This document shows positions 18,874 through 27,732 of a stretch of DNA of 64,000 nt, piece after piece. Numbering within the stretch: position 1 is the first letter of the stretch; the number at the start of each line of letters is the position of its first letter. The notes beneath the pieces are model-generated. The model saw only the letters and a list, made by a program, of their open reading frames with translations, had not been told where the DNA came from and did no database searches. Made by a program: the position numbers and the translations under genes. The stretch lies in NCBI GenBank assembly GCA_034429195.1, contig DAOUGQ010000007.1, forward strand, positions 124,001-188,000, read 5' to 3'. Source of the DNA: UBA4782 sp034429195. GTDB lineage: Bacteria; Chloroflexota; Anaerolineae; Anaerolineales; Anaerolineaceae.

Positions 18874-21816
18874 TTACTCCAGAGGTTTTAGAAGTATTTG
18901 CGTCAATCCCCAATAGCCATAATTAAACGCTGTTACCAAATATTGGTTATCAGGGCTGAAATTTAATTGTGAGATCGAAACAGGAAAAATATTTTTTGTC
19001 TCCAGAATGGTCAAGGTTTTCCCATCCAGCAACGTGACTGACCCATCGGATTGACCAACAGCCAAAAAAGCACCATCATGCGAGAAAACCGCCGCAGTTG
19101 GTGTATTGCCCAGTGAAATGGTACCAGTTTTTTGTCCTGTCAGAAGGTCCAATATCTGCACCTCATTGCTTTCTGATAAGATAAGTAACTGTTTATTTTC
19201 TTGATCCACAAGGACTTGCGAAAGATTTCCAACAGGAACAGTATAGGATGTAACTATTCTGGCAAGATCATCCAGGTCTCGAATTTCCACCAGTCCCGTC
19301 AAATTTGCCAGAATCAGGTAATTATCCTTCTGGAAGAAACCAATGTAATCCATCGCTTCACTTGTCGAAAAGATATATTTTTCGATATTGGTAGTTCCGA
19401 GATACCAGATACTGACGTCATTCCCAGCCATTACTACCAGATCTCCATCTGGCAGAAAGTACACTTTTTGTGCAGGAGTATCCAGGGGTGGTAATTTTGA
19501 GAGGGTTTTAGAAGCAGTGAGGTCAAAAATTTCTACGCTGCCATCTTCTTTTCCCAAAGCCAGATATCCCCTTTCAGAATCAATCGATGATGAATACACC
19601 GGAAGATTGAGGTTCACAGAATCCCAACTTGTAAGAATATATTCAATGGGACCTTTCTTGATCCTTCCTCTATCATCAACAAGAGCGATTAATTCGGGGT
19701 TAAAGAAAGCTGCTTCCATTGTCCATGAATTCGAATCGATTTGAGGTGCATATGTGCTTTGCATGTTCATTTCAAAGCGAACCATCCCGCCCGAAAAATA
19801 TGTGACAGATATTTGTGCTGTTCCTGGGCGTAATGAAAGGGAGCTTGGGTTGGCAAAATCGGGAGCTGAGACAGAGACTTCTGGCTGGGAATTGGGAAGT
19901 ACAAACTTGTTTAACGAATTATCCATCGTAACATACAGGATGGTGTCATCATCGGAAAACGCTGCATAGTTAGGCATACTATTGTTATATAGAATTGTTT
20001 CCTGCCTGCCAGTCAGTGCGTCGATCATATAGATTTGTCCAAAAGGCAGCAATACTGCCAATGTTTTTCCCTGGTGATCCAGAGCCAACCCTACAATTGC
20101 ACTGCTATCCGTTGTTATATTTGTGAAATCCCTTACAAGTTCACCAGTATCAGGATTCCAGGCTTTCACCGTCCCATCCATACTGCCGCTATAGAGTAGA
20201 TCAAAGACTGGATCCCAAATTAACTCACGGATATTTCCAGTATGTCCAGTGAATTGGTGAATCATTTCGCCAGTTTCCATATCGAAGGTATATATATCCT
20301 GCCGTGTGCGTGCTGCAATCATCGAGCCATCCGGACTGAATACGACATGAGAATTGAAAAAGGTGTAATCTGTTGCGATCTCTCTGATCAAACTTTTATA
20401 TGTCAAATCATAAAGATAAAAGTGAGAATTCAATTCACCAACGATCAGCTTGGAATTATCCGGTGAAAACGCCAGACTCATTACTATGGACTTTTGGCAC
20501 GGAATTTCGTAGTAAAGATCACCTGTTTGAGCAAAACTCACAATGACTTTATCGCCTGCGCCTAATGCATAAAGTGTCCCATCGGGAGAATACGTACCGG
20601 TATATGTCATCCCATTTCCTATCTTTGTAGTTTCACCAAAGTAGGATGTTGCGGTGGGTTTAGGCGTAGGTTGTAAAGCCACAATTTGTGTGGAGGTGGT
20701 TTCTGGTATGGGAAATATTGCAGTGTTCTTAACAATTTCGGGAGGTGGAGTGACTGTGCCTTTTGGGGCATTACTCAACAAAAGAATCACCGCTATGATG
20801 GCAATCGCAATCACTCCTATTGCCCCACCCCCTATGAGAACAAACTTCTTCCATGGTTTCGGTTGAGCCGAATGTACAATGGAAATTGCATTTGGTGAAG
20901 ATACAGCTCCAGGTTGTACCCTGGTTGTAGCAACTACAGGATTTGCCACAGAGACTTGGGATCGCTTAGGAGTTGTTTTCACTTCCTGTGATAGAACATG
21001 TGCGGTAGATACACTTGATTTACGGATTAGAGCCTGCTTGAACTCAGCTGCTGTCTGGAACCGTTGGTCAGGCAGTAACTCCAAAGCTTTCAGAATGGTC
21101 TGACTTATGGCACCAGAAATATCTTTGTTTATTTCCGATGGCGCTTTGATCTTTGGGTTGGCGACCCTTATGATGGCTTCAGTAGGAGGCTGCCCGGTGA
21201 GCAGGCAATACGCAGTAGCTCCCAATGCATAGATATCTGTGCGGGCATCGGTGGGTGCTTGCCCATATTGCTCAAAGGGTGAAAAGCATGGGGTTATCGC
21301 TCTTGCCCCCTGGGTTGTGCGCAAGCTGGGATCCCAAACCTTAGCTACTCCAAAATCAACCAGGATCGCTTTTCCTTTGGGGGTGATCTTGATATTCGCT
21401 GGTTTGATATCTCTGTGAATGATAGGTGGCTGTTGGGTGTGTAAATACTCTAGCGCGTCACAAATTTGAGCCACCCATTCCGTTACCATGGATTCCGGTT
21501 GCGGTCCACTCTTGTCGAGAATATGCTGAAGGTCCTCTCCTTCAACATAATCCATTACCAGATACTGCCCCTGACCAGGGATGGTAAAGTAGTCTGTCAC
21601 TCTAGCCAGGTTGGGATGGATGAGGTTGGCAAGGATAACTGCCTCACGATTGAATTGCTTTTGTGCTTCAGGGGTTGTATCGAGATTTTCTTTTAACGCA
21701 CAAGGACGTGATAGATTTAGATCCCAGGATTTATATACTGCGCCAAAGCCGCCCTGCCCAAGGAGATTTACAATTCGGTAACGGCTGTTGAGAATATGGC
21801 CAGTCGATAAGGGCAT
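18874..21816 (-). CDS. Receptor Ser/Thr kinase with extracellular WD40-type beta-propeller
   Basis: 980 residues. The kinase domain (about 10-265) has GQGGFGAVYKSWDL, CALKEN, HRDIKPANI, VDFGVAK and EQYGQAPTDARTDIYALG. The activation segment reads TPCFSP where its paralogues have TPGFSP or TPGYSP. A membrane helix lies at about 325-350. The remaining 580 residues are repeated beta-propeller blades such as LAFSPDNSKLIVGE, VFSPDGSMIAAR, GTVKAWNPDTGELVRDF and LALGKEDGSVEIFDL. That length is enough for about two seven-bladed propellers. Blades of this sort usually bind proteins or ligands. The stop codon lies 2 nt before the SBP-kinase ATG and carries that gene's ribosome site, so the pair is coupled. 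Confidence 0.93.
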   Translation of the reverse strand: MPLSTGHILNSRYRIVNLLGQGGFGAVYKSWDLNLSRPCALKENLDTTPEAQKQFNREAVILANLIHPNLARVTDYFTIPGQGQYLVMDYVEGEDLQHILDKSGPQPESMVTEWVAQICDALEYLHTQQPPIIHRDIKPANIKITPKGKAILVDFGVAKVWDPSLRTTQGARAITPCFSPFEQYGQAPTDARTDIYALGATAYCLLTGQPPTEAIIRVANPKIKAPSEINKDISGAISQTILKALELLPDQRFQTAAEFKQALIRKSSVSTAHVLSQEVKTTPKRSQVSVANPVVATTRVQPGAVSSPNAISIVHSAQPKPWKKFVLIGGGAIGVIAIAIIAVILLLSNAPKGTVTPPPEIVKNTAIFPIPETTSTQIVALQPTPKPTATSYFGETTKIGNGMTYTGTYSPDGTLYALGAGDKVIVSFAQTGDLYYEIPCQKSIVMSLAFSPDNSKLIVGELNSHFYLYDLTYKSLIREIATDYTFFNSHVVFSPDGSMIAARTRQDIYTFDMETGEMIHQFTGHTGNIRELIWDPVFDLLYSGSMDGTVKAWNPDTGELVRDFTNITTDSSAIVGLALDHQGKTLAVLLPFGQIYMIDALTGRQETILYNNSMPNYAAFSDDDTILYVTMDNSLNKFVLPNSQPEVSVSAPDFANPSSLSLRPGTAQISVTYFSGGMVRFEMNMQSTYAPQIDSNSWTMEAAFFNPELIALVDDRGRIKKGPIEYILTSWDSVNLNLPVYSSSIDSERGYLALGKEDGSVEIFDLTASKTLSKLPPLDTPAQKVYFLPDGDLVVMAGNDVSIWYLGTTNIEKYIFSTSEAMDYIGFFQKDNYLILANLTGLVEIRDLDDLARIVTSYTVPVGNLSQVLVDQENKQLLILSESNEVQILDLLTGQKTGTISLGNTPTAAVFSHDGAFLAVGQSDGSVTLLDGKTLTILETKNIFPVSISQLNFSPDNQYLVTAFNYGYWGLTQILLKPLE

Positions 21817-21855
21817 ATATTAACTCGCAAAAACAATTGAAAATGACCAAAAAAA

Positions 21856-23991
21856 TTATGGTAAAGGAATAACTATAAAATTCGAGTATCCAGTAGAATA
21901 ACCAGGTATTTCATCATTTATATACATCCCAGTCGCAATACGGTTAGTTCCTGCTTCCATACGGCTGGATAGATCCAGGGAGCTGACCAGATACTGGTTG
22001 GAGTAGAACCAGCCTTTCTCTCCCAGCGCAACCACAGAAAATTCATTGGTTCCACCATCGGTTGTGTTCATATTCGTGAGGGTGCTTGAGGCGATCACCG
22101 ATGTAGAATCAGCCATGTTATTTGTAAGTTCCCAATTCTGACTTTGAGATATCACCAGCCTGAACTGTTCATTCCCCCCCAAATTGCGGAACATGAAACC
22201 ACAATCAAAATTTCCCACACTGGTACTGTACGGATTGGTAAAATCAGCCACCATGATGAAGTCTTTGATGTAATCTTCTGTACCAAATTCCTCGATATAT
22301 TCATCACTGTCATGCACCAGGCTGCCTGAAAGCGGAGTCATATCTAATCGCCAGACCTGAAAATTTGCATAGTTCGTTGCATAGCCATTAATCTCATTTC
22401 CAGAATATAACCCGGTTGCCAGTTCGATCAACCCATCCGACTGCCGGCTGGAAAGGTCAAGCTCAGATATTAATTCACCATTCAGGAAGAACCACCCTCG
22501 ATCGTGAAAAGTAACCAACATTAATGAATTGTAACCACCCTCGTAGGTATTCAGGTTAGTTAAATTGCCACTGGCAACGGTTGTTCCATCCGCTGAACCG
22601 GCGTTATCAGTAACAAGCCACTCTCCATCCGAAAGAACAACAAGGCGATATTGGTCATTGAAGCCTGCTTCGCGGAAAAGCAGACCGAAATCCCAGGTTC
22701 CTTTGCTGAGGCTGTAGGGATTATAAAAATCAACCTTTACAATATAATCTGCTACCGATAGTCCAGAGTTCATCACCGCAACCAATCCGTCTTCAACATT
22801 ATGCGTAATCGAACCATCAGATGGTCCGGTTAGTAGAACAAGGTCATCAAAGGAACCATTATTAACAGAAGCTTCGGTACTCATCATGACCGGAGTTCGT
22901 GTCAAATAAGGTGTAACGGTAGACATTGGCGCTACAGTTGGCACTGGAGAAGGAGTATCCATCCTTGCTACAGTTTTCGGAGTGCTGGTGGTAATTGTCG
23001 GCATGATTCCTGGTAAACTCAAAAGAACTGCACATAACCCACCAATGACACCCAATGCACTTAAAGTGATCAAAACGATCGCCCAGGCGGGTAATCTCTT
23101 TTTCTTTGGTGGCGCATAAGATAATGCACCTTCTGATGAATAAGGCATGGGTGGCAGTGGTTCAGAACCTACAGGTTGCACTGATGGAGCATAACTACCA
23201 AATAACGCCGTCCGCATTTGCACAATTGAGCGGAATCGCTTCTCTGGCGATAATGCCATACATTGAGCAATTGCATATCCCACATTAACAGGCACATTCG
23301 GGTTCACTACCTGAGCGGGGCGCAAGGTATCTGACGCTACCCGCTGAACACTCTCCGGTGGCTGGATCCCTGTTACCAGTGTGTACATGGTGGCACCCAG
23401 AGCGTAAATATCCGAGCGGGCATCTGTGCTTCCCTGCCCATACTGTTCTGGTGGCGAATACCCTGGGGTGATGGCACGAGCTCCCATGGTGGTTTTCGTG
23501 TGACTGTCATAGAGCTTCACCAGGCCAAAATCTACCAGCACGGCTTTTCCTTCAGGCGTGATCTTGATATTTGCGGGTTTGATATCACGATGCAATACGG
23601 GGGGAACACGCCCATGCAGATATTCCAGCGCGTCCATCACCTGACCCATCCATACCATGACCTTGTCAACTGGCAAAGGTCCATTTTTTTCCAGCATGGT
23701 ATGTAAGTCTTCCCCCTCGATATAATCCATCACCAGATATTGCCCTTGGTCCTGTAGGATAAAGTGATCAGTTACCCGTGGTAAATTAGGGTGAGAGAGG
23801 TTTGCAAGGACGGTCGCCTCGCGCAGAAATTGCCTTTGCGCCTCAATTGATACATCAAGGTTTTCTTTAACTGCACAGGCATGGCTGAGGTTTAAATCCC
23901 AGGCTTTATAAACCGCTCCAAATCCGCCCTGACCGAGCAGTTTTACAATACGATATCTACTGTTGAGGATGTACCCGGTATTAAATGCCAT
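21856..23991 (-). CDS. Receptor Ser/Thr kinase with two concanavalin-like ectodomains
   Basis: 711 residues. Kinase about 10-265 with GQGGFGAVYKAWDL, CAVKEN, HRDIKPANI, VDFGLVK and TPGYSPPEQYGQG. A membrane helix (about 303-328) and a Thr/Pro-rich stalk follow. Outside are two tandem copies of a domain of about 160 residues, recognisable by NPYSxSxGxxDxGxxFR, a central W-x-x-x-N/D strand and a closing DLSSR...ATGxYxxxEIxGYxTxYxNF motif. The domain resembles the concanavalin-like jelly roll of DUF1080/LamG type and may bind glycans (inference). The next two kinases carry a single copy, so an internal duplication happened here. Confidence 0.9.
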   Translation of the reverse strand: MAFNTGYILNSRYRIVKLLGQGGFGAVYKAWDLNLSHACAVKENLDVSIEAQRQFLREATVLANLSHPNLPRVTDHFILQDQGQYLVMDYIEGEDLHTMLEKNGPLPVDKVMVWMGQVMDALEYLHGRVPPVLHRDIKPANIKITPEGKAVLVDFGLVKLYDSHTKTTMGARAITPGYSPPEQYGQGSTDARSDIYALGATMYTLVTGIQPPESVQRVASDTLRPAQVVNPNVPVNVGYAIAQCMALSPEKRFRSIVQMRTALFGSYAPSVQPVGSEPLPPMPYSSEGALSYAPPKKKRLPAWAIVLITLSALGVIGGLCAVLLSLPGIMPTITTSTPKTVARMDTPSPVPTVAPMSTVTPYLTRTPVMMSTEASVNNGSFDDLVLLTGPSDGSITHNVEDGLVAVMNSGLSVADYIVKVDFYNPYSLSKGTWDFGLLFREAGFNDQYRLVVLSDGEWLVTDNAGSADGTTVASGNLTNLNTYEGGYNSLMLVTFHDRGWFFLNGELISELDLSSRQSDGLIELATGLYSGNEINGYATNYANFQVWRLDMTPLSGSLVHDSDEYIEEFGTEDYIKDFIMVADFTNPYSTSVGNFDCGFMFRNLGGNEQFRLVISQSQNWELTNNMADSTSVIASSTLTNMNTTDGGTNEFSVVALGEKGWFYSNQYLVSSLDLSSRMEAGTNRIATGMYINDEIPGYSTGYSNFIVIPLP

Positions 23992-24034
23992 TTTATTATT
24001 ATAAGACGATTAATAAGAATATGAAAAGTTTTCA

Positions 24035-25768
24035 TCAAGGAAGAGTCCAAATTTGAAAATCGGTGAAACCTGTTTTATAACCATCGATCTCGTCGTCAGC
24101 GTAGAAACCCGTACCTAAAGAAATAACTCCACCTTCATTTCTTACAGACAGATCCATATTTGAAACAAATTCTTCATTGATAAGCAAATATCCTTTATCT
24201 CCATTTATGATCAATGTGACCGTATTTTGTTCTCCAGACTCCGTATTTAGGTTGTTAATTAAGCCGGATTGGATTTTCATACCCGATGAACTCGCAACAT
24301 AATTATTTAAATACCATTCGGTGTTGGAAAAAATGATCAGGCGGAAAGAATCTGCAACTCCGGTATCTCTGAAGAAAAAACCATAATCCCAATACCCTTC
24401 TCCAGATCCGTAAGGGTTTATAAAGATAGCTTGTATAATGCAATTAAGGCAACTAACCTTAGTTCTGTATTCTTCGATCATTCCATCTTCTTCATGAAGA
24501 AGATAGCCCGATACAGGACCAAATTTCACAGCAGCATTAGCCCATAAGTCATCGATTTCTAAAAGACTTTGTATTGCAGTAGAAGTAGAGGCAAATGAAG
24601 TAGCTGCCATTTCCGATTGTTTTATTGCGGTTTGGGTTCTAACAGCTTGCCAGGTTGCCTGTTGTGCTTCTGCTGTTGTACTTGCTGCAGCCAAGGTCAA
24701 TGAAGCCCGTAGTTCATTTGTTGCCATAATATTTTCAGTCTGTTTTGCTTTGGAAGACGGCAAATTGGATATCAAACCAATAATGATCACACCCAATGCG
24801 AAACATAAGATTGTGGAACCCAGAGCAGTTAACCCACTTTTTAACTTCGAACCGGTTTTATGCACTCCCAAAGTACGATGAGCGGTTACTGAAATTTGCG
24901 GTGTGACAGCCGATGAAGCAGTGTGGATCGTAGTAGGAGCAGAAATACCAATCACAGGAGTATCCCGGTAAGTAGGGTCAAATAAGGCTTTCTTGAAATC
25001 CTGCATGGTCTGAAAACGGTTTTGAGGGAGGGGTTCCATTGCTTTGCTGATCGCCATGCCGAACCCTATAGGAACCTCTTTACGAAGCGTATGGGCTGGA
25101 ATCAAACTGTCGCGGGATAAGCGCTGCACGCTTTCCAGCGGTGTAACTTCTGTCAAAGCCGTATAGATTGTGGCTGCCAGGGCATAAACATCCGATCGTA
25201 CATCAGTTCCACCCTGACCATACTGTTCTGGAGGAGCATACCCAACCGATACCGCGCGAGCTCCGGTCGTGGTCTTCATATTTGCATCAAATACTTTTAC
25301 TAAGCCAAAATCCACAAGCACCGCTTTCCCTTCATGGGTGATCTTGATGTTTGCTGGTTTAATATCCCGATGGATTATTGAAGGCACCCGGGTATGCAGA
25401 TAGATCAAAGCATCCATCACCTGGCTGATCCAAGTCATAATATCAGCAACTGCCAATTTACCAGCTTGATCGATCTTCTGCTGCAAGTCTTCCCCTTCTA
25501 TAAAATCCATAACGAGATACTGACCTTGCGAAGGTATGATAAAGTAGTCCGTAACGCGAGGCAAATTAGGATGGGACAAATTTGCCAGCACTGTAGCTTC
25601 ACGCACGAATTGATGTTGAGCTTCGGGAGTACTTTCCAGATTCTCTTTTACAGCACATTGGCGAGTAAGATTGAGGTCCCACGCTTTATATACCGCTCCA
25701 AATCCCCCCTGACCGAGCATTTTCACGATCCGATACCTGCTCTGCAAGACCGTTCCAATATTAAGCAT
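24035..25768 (-). CDS. Receptor Ser/Thr kinase with one concanavalin-like ectodomain
   Basis: 577 residues. The kinase domain (about 10-265) carries GQGGFGAVYKAWDL, CAVKEN, HRDIKPANI, VDFGLVK and SVGYAPPEQYGQG. A membrane helix (about 312-335) follows a short basic stretch (HKTGSKLKSG). Residues of about 350-400 are an Ala/Thr-rich stalk, probably helical. The final 160 residues form one concanavalin-like domain (NPYGSGEGYWDYGFFFRD, NMDLSVRNEGG, GFYADDEIDGYKTGF) like those in the flanking kinases. It has its own candidate -10 (25790-25795) downstream of a strong hairpin (25847-25882), so it probably begins a transcription unit that runs towards 10466. A palindrome overlaps its ribosome site. 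Confidence 0.9.
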   Translation of the reverse strand: MLNIGTVLQSRYRIVKMLGQGGFGAVYKAWDLNLTRQCAVKENLESTPEAQHQFVREATVLANLSHPNLPRVTDYFIIPSQGQYLVMDFIEGEDLQQKIDQAGKLAVADIMTWISQVMDALIYLHTRVPSIIHRDIKPANIKITHEGKAVLVDFGLVKVFDANMKTTTGARAVSVGYAPPEQYGQGGTDVRSDVYALAATIYTALTEVTPLESVQRLSRDSLIPAHTLRKEVPIGFGMAISKAMEPLPQNRFQTMQDFKKALFDPTYRDTPVIGISAPTTIHTASSAVTPQISVTAHRTLGVHKTGSKLKSGLTALGSTILCFALGVIIIGLISNLPSSKAKQTENIMATNELRASLTLAAASTTAEAQQATWQAVRTQTAIKQSEMAATSFASTSTAIQSLLEIDDLWANAAVKFGPVSGYLLHEEDGMIEEYRTKVSCLNCIIQAIFINPYGSGEGYWDYGFFFRDTGVADSFRLIIFSNTEWYLNNYVASSSGMKIQSGLINNLNTESGEQNTVTLIINGDKGYLLINEEFVSNMDLSVRNEGGVISLGTGFYADDEIDGYKTGFTDFQIWTLP

Positions 25769-25769
25769 T

Positions 25770-25781
25770 GAGAGATCTCTC
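25770..25781 (-). repeat. 12-bp palindrome covering the ribosome site of the kinase at 24035-25768
   Basis: GAGAGATCTCTC ends one base before ATG 25768, and its GAGAG half is the only Shine-Dalgarno-like sequence. It could pair between transcripts or act as a protein site; a role is speculative. Confidence 0.35.
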
Positions 25782-25789
25782 TAGTTATC

Positions 25790-25795
25790 ATTATA
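25790..25795 (-). promoter_or_regulatory. Candidate -10 for the kinase at 24035-25768
   Basis: Perfect TATAAT on the minus strand, with the predicted start near 25783, about 15 nt from the ATG. The -35 region is poor. It follows a hairpin that should end the upstream transcript. Confidence 0.45.
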
Positions 25796-25846
25796 TAGAA
25801 AGTATCTCTCCGATAATAGTACAAATAATAGGTGCACTTCGTTTAA

Positions 25847-25882
25847 GCAACAATCGGGTCGTTGACATGACCCGATTGTTGT
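25847..25882 (-). terminator. Strong hairpin after the kinase at 25900-27606
   Basis: A perfect 13-bp stem (25848-25860 with 25869-25881), plus one G-T closing pair, around an 8-nt loop. It begins about 18 nt after the stop at 25900. A short T-stretch follows on the minus strand. It is a good candidate intrinsic terminator splitting the kinase array. Confidence 0.65.
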
Positions 25883-25899
25883 TCTAAATAGCTTCTTAC

Positions 25900-27606
25900 C
25901 TAATACAGTTCATAAACCGAAAAGTCATAAAAATCAGTTGTTCTACCTTCGATTTCATCCTCCGTGTACATTCCAGTGGCAGCATAGATCTCTCCATAAT
26001 TTAACCGGCTGGAAAGATCCAGGTCACTGATATAAACGTCGTTCACCCATAACTGCCCAGCTTCGTAATAAGCGATCAGCTTGATCGTATTAGCCCCATA
26101 TGCACTGGTATCCAGATTACTAAGATATCCACTGGCGATCAGTGCGCCATCGCTGCTGCCGGTATTGTTATAAAGCTCCCATTGTGTATCAGATGAGATG
26201 ATCAACCTGTATTGCAGATTTGAGCCTTCATCCCTGAATAAGAATCCATAATCCCATGAACCTTCACTGGTATCGTAAGGATTAAAGAAGGTGGCTTCTA
26301 CAATAAAATTCTGTACAGAAACCCCTGCACTATATCCAGCAATGTATCCATCATTGCTGTGCACTAAACTGCCGCTTTCTGGCCCAAATATTAGCTTTTG
26401 ATCACCCATAGCCTGTGCAGTTGATGTAAGCTGATAAGCAAGTGCGGTCTCAGTCATCTGCATAATCTCTGCTGCCTGTGTAGCTTCATATTTTGCAGTC
26501 TTGGTTGCTGCCCGTACCTGGGCAGTTTGCTCTACCGCAAGTGCTTCAGCAGTGGCAGTACTGGATTTATTGACTGCATTGCCTATGCTATAAAGGGCAA
26601 TACAGACGGCAATAACACCTAAAGCGATCACACCACCAACAATCCCGATGATCATACCGGTTTTTGGCTTCTTTTTTACAGGAGTATATGGAACCTGAGG
26701 TGGAATAAGATCTTCACGCGAGTAGGTGGGAACGCCTGCCACAGGAGAGATCGATTGGGTTGCCATTCCAGGTTGTACATAAGCAGGCTGAACAGTCGAA
26801 ATCCGTTGTCCACCAGTAAGCGCCGCTTTGAATTCCATCATGGATTGAAAACGATTAGCTGGTACCATTTCCATTGCATGCGCGATTGCCATACCCATGA
26901 AGGGTGGAACACGAGGATTCACAAGATGAGCAGGTCGTAAAGTATCTCCAGCTACGCGCTGCACACTCTCTGGAGGATTGACGCCTGTGACCAACATATA
27001 AAGAGTGGCTCCCAAAGCGTAAACATCCGAACGGGCATCGGTACTACCCTGACCATATTGCTCAGTGGGCGAGTATCCGGGTGTAATGGCTCGAGCCCCC
27101 ATGGTTGTTTTCGTATGGCTGTCGTACAGTTTGACCAGCCCGAAATCCACCAAAACTGCTTTACCCTCTGGTGTTAGTTTGATATTGGCTGGTTTGATAT
27201 CGCGATGCAACACAGGCGGTACACGGCTATGCATATATGCCAATGCATCCATCACCTGTGAGATCAGCGCTGCTGCTCTGCCTGGTTCGAGGGGACCCGA
27301 TTTCTCTACTAGGTGCTGCAGATCTTCACCTTCTATAAAATCCATGACCAGATACTGCCCCTGGTCTGGGATGATGAAATGGTCAGTTACACGAGGGAGG
27401 TTGGGATGTGAAAGGTTCGCCAGAACTGTAGCCTCACGCAAAAACTGGCGTTGTGCTTCTTGTGAAGTGTCCAGGTTCTCTTTTACTGCACAAGGTTTAT
27501 CCAGGTTGGCGTCATGGGCTTTATAGACTGCCCCAAATCCGCCTTGACCGAGCAGTCGCTCGATCGTATAGCGATTATTGAGAAGATGACCGGGGGAAAG
27601 AGACAT
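25900..27606 (-). CDS. Receptor Ser/Thr kinase with Ala/Thr-rich stalk and one concanavalin-like ectodomain
   Basis: 568 residues. Kinase about 10-265: GQGGFGAVYKAHDANL, CAVKEN, HRDIKPANI, VDFGLVK, and TPGYSPTEQYGQG where the kinase at 21856 has PPEQ. A membrane helix (about 322-345) is followed by a 50-residue stalk rich in Ala, Thr and Gln (TATAEALAVEQTAQVRAATK), probably helical and extended. The C-terminal domain of about 160 residues has NPYDTSEGSWDYGFLFRDEG, SDLDLSSRLNYGE and TGMYTEDEIEGRTTDF, close to the domains of its neighbours. TTGGAG lies before ATG 27606, and a candidate extended -10 lies at 27648-27656. Confidence 0.9.
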   Translation of the reverse strand: MSLSPGHLLNNRYTIERLLGQGGFGAVYKAHDANLDKPCAVKENLDTSQEAQRQFLREATVLANLSHPNLPRVTDHFIIPDQGQYLVMDFIEGEDLQHLVEKSGPLEPGRAAALISQVMDALAYMHSRVPPVLHRDIKPANIKLTPEGKAVLVDFGLVKLYDSHTKTTMGARAITPGYSPTEQYGQGSTDARSDVYALGATLYMLVTGVNPPESVQRVAGDTLRPAHLVNPRVPPFMGMAIAHAMEMVPANRFQSMMEFKAALTGGQRISTVQPAYVQPGMATQSISPVAGVPTYSREDLIPPQVPYTPVKKKPKTGMIIGIVGGVIALGVIAVCIALYSIGNAVNKSSTATAEALAVEQTAQVRAATKTAKYEATQAAEIMQMTETALAYQLTSTAQAMGDQKLIFGPESGSLVHSNDGYIAGYSAGVSVQNFIVEATFFNPYDTSEGSWDYGFLFRDEGSNLQYRLIISSDTQWELYNNTGSSDGALIASGYLSNLDTSAYGANTIKLIAYYEAGQLWVNDVYISDLDLSSRLNYGEIYAATGMYTEDEIEGRTTDFYDFSVYELY

Positions 27607-27647
27607 AACTACTCCAATGTTCTGGTAAGAAATCAGGGTGTGCCGAT

Positions 27648-27656
27648 ATCATAACA
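27648..27656 (-). promoter_or_regulatory. Candidate extended -10 for the kinase at 25900-27606
   Basis: Minus strand reads TGTTATGAT (TGn plus TATGAT, five of six). The start would be near 27641, 35 nt before ATG 27606. No good -35. The rest of gap 27607-27732 is AT-rich. Confidence 0.35.
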
Positions 27657-27732
27657 CACCTGCTTAATAAATGATGTTTACGATTGCTTAACGAATTCTT
27701 AAAAAACTTCTATTTTCGCAATTATTTCTGAC

